Shown here one piece after another: positions 62,100 to 64,000 of a stretch of DNA of 64,000 nt (the first letter of the stretch is position 1; each line of letters begins with the position of its first letter). Made by a program: the position numbers and the translations under genes. The notes beneath the pieces are model-generated. The model was not told where the DNA came from. It was given only the letters and a program-made list of their open reading frames with translations, and did not search any database. The DNA is from Paenibacillus sp. YYML68. Its GTDB lineage: Bacteria > Bacillota > Bacilli > Paenibacillales > NBRC-103111. The stretch covers positions 2,830,501 through 2,894,500 of the forward strand of contig NZ_BQYI01000001.1 in NCBI RefSeq assembly GCF_027923405.1, in the 5' to 3' direction.

Positions 62100-62591
62100 T
62101 TAGCGGAAATTCATAAATTGCAGCTCGATCGGTAGATCGGCCTTGCGGAGCAGTTGGATCACCTGCTGCAAGTCGTCCTTGCTTTTGCCGGTGACGCGGA
62201 TCTGATCGCCTTGAATCTGGCTCTTCACCTTCAGCTTGGAATCGCGGATCAGGATGTTGATCTTCTTCGCAATGTCCTGCTCGATGCCTTGCTTCAGCTT
62301 CACCTTCTGGCGGACCGTGCTGCCGGATGCCGACTCGACCTTACCGTATTCGAGGTTCTTCAATGGAATGCCCCGCTTCGCCATCTTCGCATGAAGAATG
62401 TCAATGACGTTCTGCAGCTTGAAATCGTCGTCTGAGGCAAGGACGAGCTCCTCCTTCTCGAGTGTGATGCTGCTCTTGCTGTTCTTGAAGTCGAAGCGTG
62501 TCTCGATCTCCTTCTCCGCCTGATTGATGGCGTTGTTCAGTTCCTGCATGTCCATCTTGGACACAATGTCGAATGAGCTTTCACTACTCAA
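62100..62591 (-). CDS. yajQ: YajQ family nucleotide-binding protein
   Basis: 163 residues, TTG 62591 with AAGAGG upstream. The two repeated ferredoxin-like halves start [20 protein letters not shown] and include [30 protein letters not shown] and [17 protein letters not shown]. Family members bind cyclic di-GMP or nucleic acid in some bacteria. It has its own terminator and sits between rodZ and rimO, as in many Paenibacilli. Confidence 0.93.
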   Translation of the reverse strand: MSSESSFDIVSKMDMQELNNAINQAEKEIETRFDFKNSKSSITLEKEELVLASDDDFKLQNVIDILHAKMAKRGIPLKNLEYGKVESASGSTVRQKVKLKQGIEQDIAKKINILIRDSKLKVKSQIQGDQIRVTGKSKDDLQQVIQLLRKADLPIELQFMNFR

Positions 62592-62641
62592 GGCTTCCTC
62601 TTCCTTCCATCGTCATGATCGTCATAATGTCCTATTGTAGC

Positions 62642-62680
62642 AAAAAAGACACCCTCCGCACAAAGTCGGAAAGGTGTCCG
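62642..62680 (-). terminator. Terminator after rodZ-like gene
   Basis: Stem GACACCTTTCCGA / GCGGAGGGTGTC with a short loop followed by TTTTTTG on the minus strand, between rodZ and yajQ. Confidence 0.78.
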
Positions 62681-62726
62681 GTATACAAGTCGTGCGAATC
62701 CGTCTTGTTAGGACGGTAAATCATAG

Positions 62727-63608
62727 CTAGGATTGTACGAGCTCAAGCTGAATGTTCTTGACGTTCGGCTCATTGCCGACTGGAATCGTCGTTCCGTTGA
62801 CAATCAGCTCAACGGCGTTCGCACGGCCGAAGCGCACATAAGCTGCATTCGACAGCTCCCATGTCTTCACCGCACCGTGCTTCAGCATCCCTTCCTCCAG
62901 CTGCTGGCGAGGCGGTCCGAGCGAATCAATCTTCATCCAGCATTCCTCGCCTGTCACCCGCACCTCGACCGTCAGCTTATCCGTTCCCGATACGGCGTAA
63001 TAATCGGTTCCGCGCTCGCTCTTCGCCAGCTTCACCTGAGCGACTGGCGCTGCAGGAGCAACAGGCTCCGGCGCTTGTACCTGCGGCTGTGGCTGCTTGG
63101 AAGCAGCGTTGGCCCCGGTGCCGTAGGTGGCCGCTCCAGCCGTATCCGGCTTCGGAGCTGCAGGCTCGATCTTGTCCGTAATCTTGTTCGGCAAGTGATT
63201 GCTTGCGTCAGCTGTACCCTTATAATTGACGCTGACGAAGTAGTATATAATGCCGACGATGAGCACGAAGAACGATATGACCATGATGCCCGACGCCCAT
63301 CGTCCGAAGCGCTCAGAGCTTGCCACATTCGTCGTGCGCTTAGTACGAACCTGCTCCAGCTTCTCAGGCTCCGCTGCCGGAATGACATTCTGGTATAGGT
63401 TCAGCACCTCGCCCGGATCCAACCCTACAGCTTCCGCATAGCTTTTTATAAAAGCACGCACATAAAAATTACCGGGAAGCACCTTGAAATTACCTTCTTC
63501 GATGGCCTCCAAGTATCGCTTGCGAATTTTAGTTGTTTCCTGCAGGTCATCGAGCGATATTTTTTTCTCCATTCTCGCTTTTCTTAATAGCAGGCCAAGC
63601 TCCGTCAC
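62727..63608 (-). CDS. rodZ: RodZ-like (YmfM) cell-shape protein
   Basis: About 293 residues from GTG 63608 (AGAGGTG 6 bases upstream; the tracked extension of three codons starts at a GTG inside that site). N-terminal helix-turn-helix domain of RodZ: ELGLLLRKARMEKKISLDDL, KRYLEAIEEGNFKVLPG and YVRAFIKSYAEAVGLDP. One membrane helix (GIMVISFFVLIVGIIYYFV, about residue 110-130), a Pro/Ala/Gln linker and a DUF4115-type beta domain outside. It links MreB to the envelope in rods. Confidence 0.92.
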   Translation of the reverse strand: MTELGLLLRKARMEKKISLDDLQETTKIRKRYLEAIEEGNFKVLPGNFYVRAFIKSYAEAVGLDPGEVLNLYQNVIPAAEPEKLEQVRTKRTTNVASSERFGRWASGIMVISFFVLIVGIIYYFVSVNYKGTADASNHLPNKITDKIEPAAPKPDTAGAATYGTGANAASKQPQPQVQAPEPVAPAAPVAQVKLAKSERGTDYYAVSGTDKLTVEVRVTGEECWMKIDSLGPPRQQLEEGMLKHGAVKTWELSNAAYVRFGRANAVELIVNGTTIPVGNEPNVKNIQLELVQS

Positions 63609-63676
63609 GAAAGTCACCTCTTCCCGTTATGTGTCGCTGCAGTCGTCATTTCTGGTGAAGGCGCGCATGTAAGATA

Positions 63677-64000
63677 TTAATAAGAGTCGAAGCCACCTGT
63701 GAAGGACTCATACGATATTTCCTCATCCGGCGTCGTCCGAAGCTCGACAATATAATCGAAGTGATCATACGTATATTCCGATTCTCGAACAAAAATGTCC
63801 GGATGCTCGATGACCTTGGTCGAAGGCATGCTCATAATGTCCTGCAGCAGGCTGTAATGCTTCTCATTCGAGCGTAGCGTCGATACAATGCCATCAATAA
63901 TGAACACATTGTTAACATTCATCTCGTCCTCGGACAGTTGGCTGCGCACCGTCTGTCTCAGCAAGGTGGACGATACGAAAGTCCAGCGCTTGTTTGCGCA
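63677..64000 (-). CDS. ymfK: YmfK family protein (DUF3388), 3' part
   Basis: The frame is open to the right window edge, 107 codons visible, so only the C-terminal part is seen. RWTFVSSTLLRQTVRSQL, EMNVNNVFIIDGIVSTLRSN and DIFVRESEYTYDHFDYIVELRTTPDEEISYESF-like segments are as I recall for YmfK. The last TTG in frame (63964) is internal and not the start. In B. subtilis it precedes ymfM/rodZ, which agrees with this order. Function unknown. Confidence 0.82.
   Translation of the reverse strand, partial: CANKRWTFVSSTLLRQTVRSQLSEDEMNVNNVFIIDGIVSTLRSNEKHYSLLQDIMSMPSTKVIEHPDIFVRESEYTYDHFDYIVELRTTPDEEISYESFTGGFDSY

Overview
The window looks like chromosomal DNA of an endospore-forming, moderately GC-rich (roughly 50-55%) Bacillota, most likely Paenibacillus or a close relative. 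The support is spoVS, a CotF-like coat protein, an S-layer-homology protein, YqkE, YmaF, frequent TTG/GTG starts with strong GGAGG sites, and a right-hand gene order (ymfK, rodZ, yajQ, rimO, pgsA, cinA, recA, recX, rny, ymdB, spoVS ... miaB, ricA) that follows the Bacillus core order. No CRISPR array, rRNA or tRNA was recognised.

Left part (1-22 kb): a non-ribosomal peptide locus. The operon read leftwards from about 10.5 kb starts with a diaminobutyrate aminotransferase, then two half-ABC exporters, then a large NRPS that leaves the window. The visible NRPS is C(starter-like)-A-T-E-C. Its first A domain carries a Phe-type specificity code and is followed by an epimerisation domain, so a fatty-acyl-D-Phe start with Dab residues elsewhere is the best prediction, i.e. 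a cationic lipopeptide. A divergent cytochrome bd-type oxidase (cydAB-like), a secreted lipase-like protein and small genes follow. A second leftward operon (22.1 to 16.0 kb) then encodes a large secreted repeat protein, a MacA/YknX-like adaptor, an ATPase, a MacB/YknZ-like permease and a type II thioesterase. The thioesterase links this operon to the NRPS.

Middle part (22-46 kb): mostly single genes and short operons on the minus strand. They include a YcdB-SLH protein, coat protein, YqkE, two Nudix hydrolases, DinB and TraX family proteins, GNAT, a TetR/metallo-hydrolase operon with clear twin operators, a pirin gene with a palindromic operator at its start site, YihY, HelD, an ArsR/SRPBCC pair, an M48 protease/hydrolase/two HPr-like genes string, a LiaI-like membrane protein, a group II intron inserted just behind a terminator, and HrpB.

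Right part (46-64 kb): conserved housekeeping genes for RNA turnover and tRNA or ribosome modification (ricA, miaB, rny, rimO), 2-oxoacid:ferredoxin oxidoreductase, DNA repair (recA with a LexA box, recX, cinA), phospholipid synthesis (pgsA) and cell shape (rodZ). The ymdB gene appears to start at an ATC codon.

Assignments rest on reading motifs and remembered family features; no database search was run.
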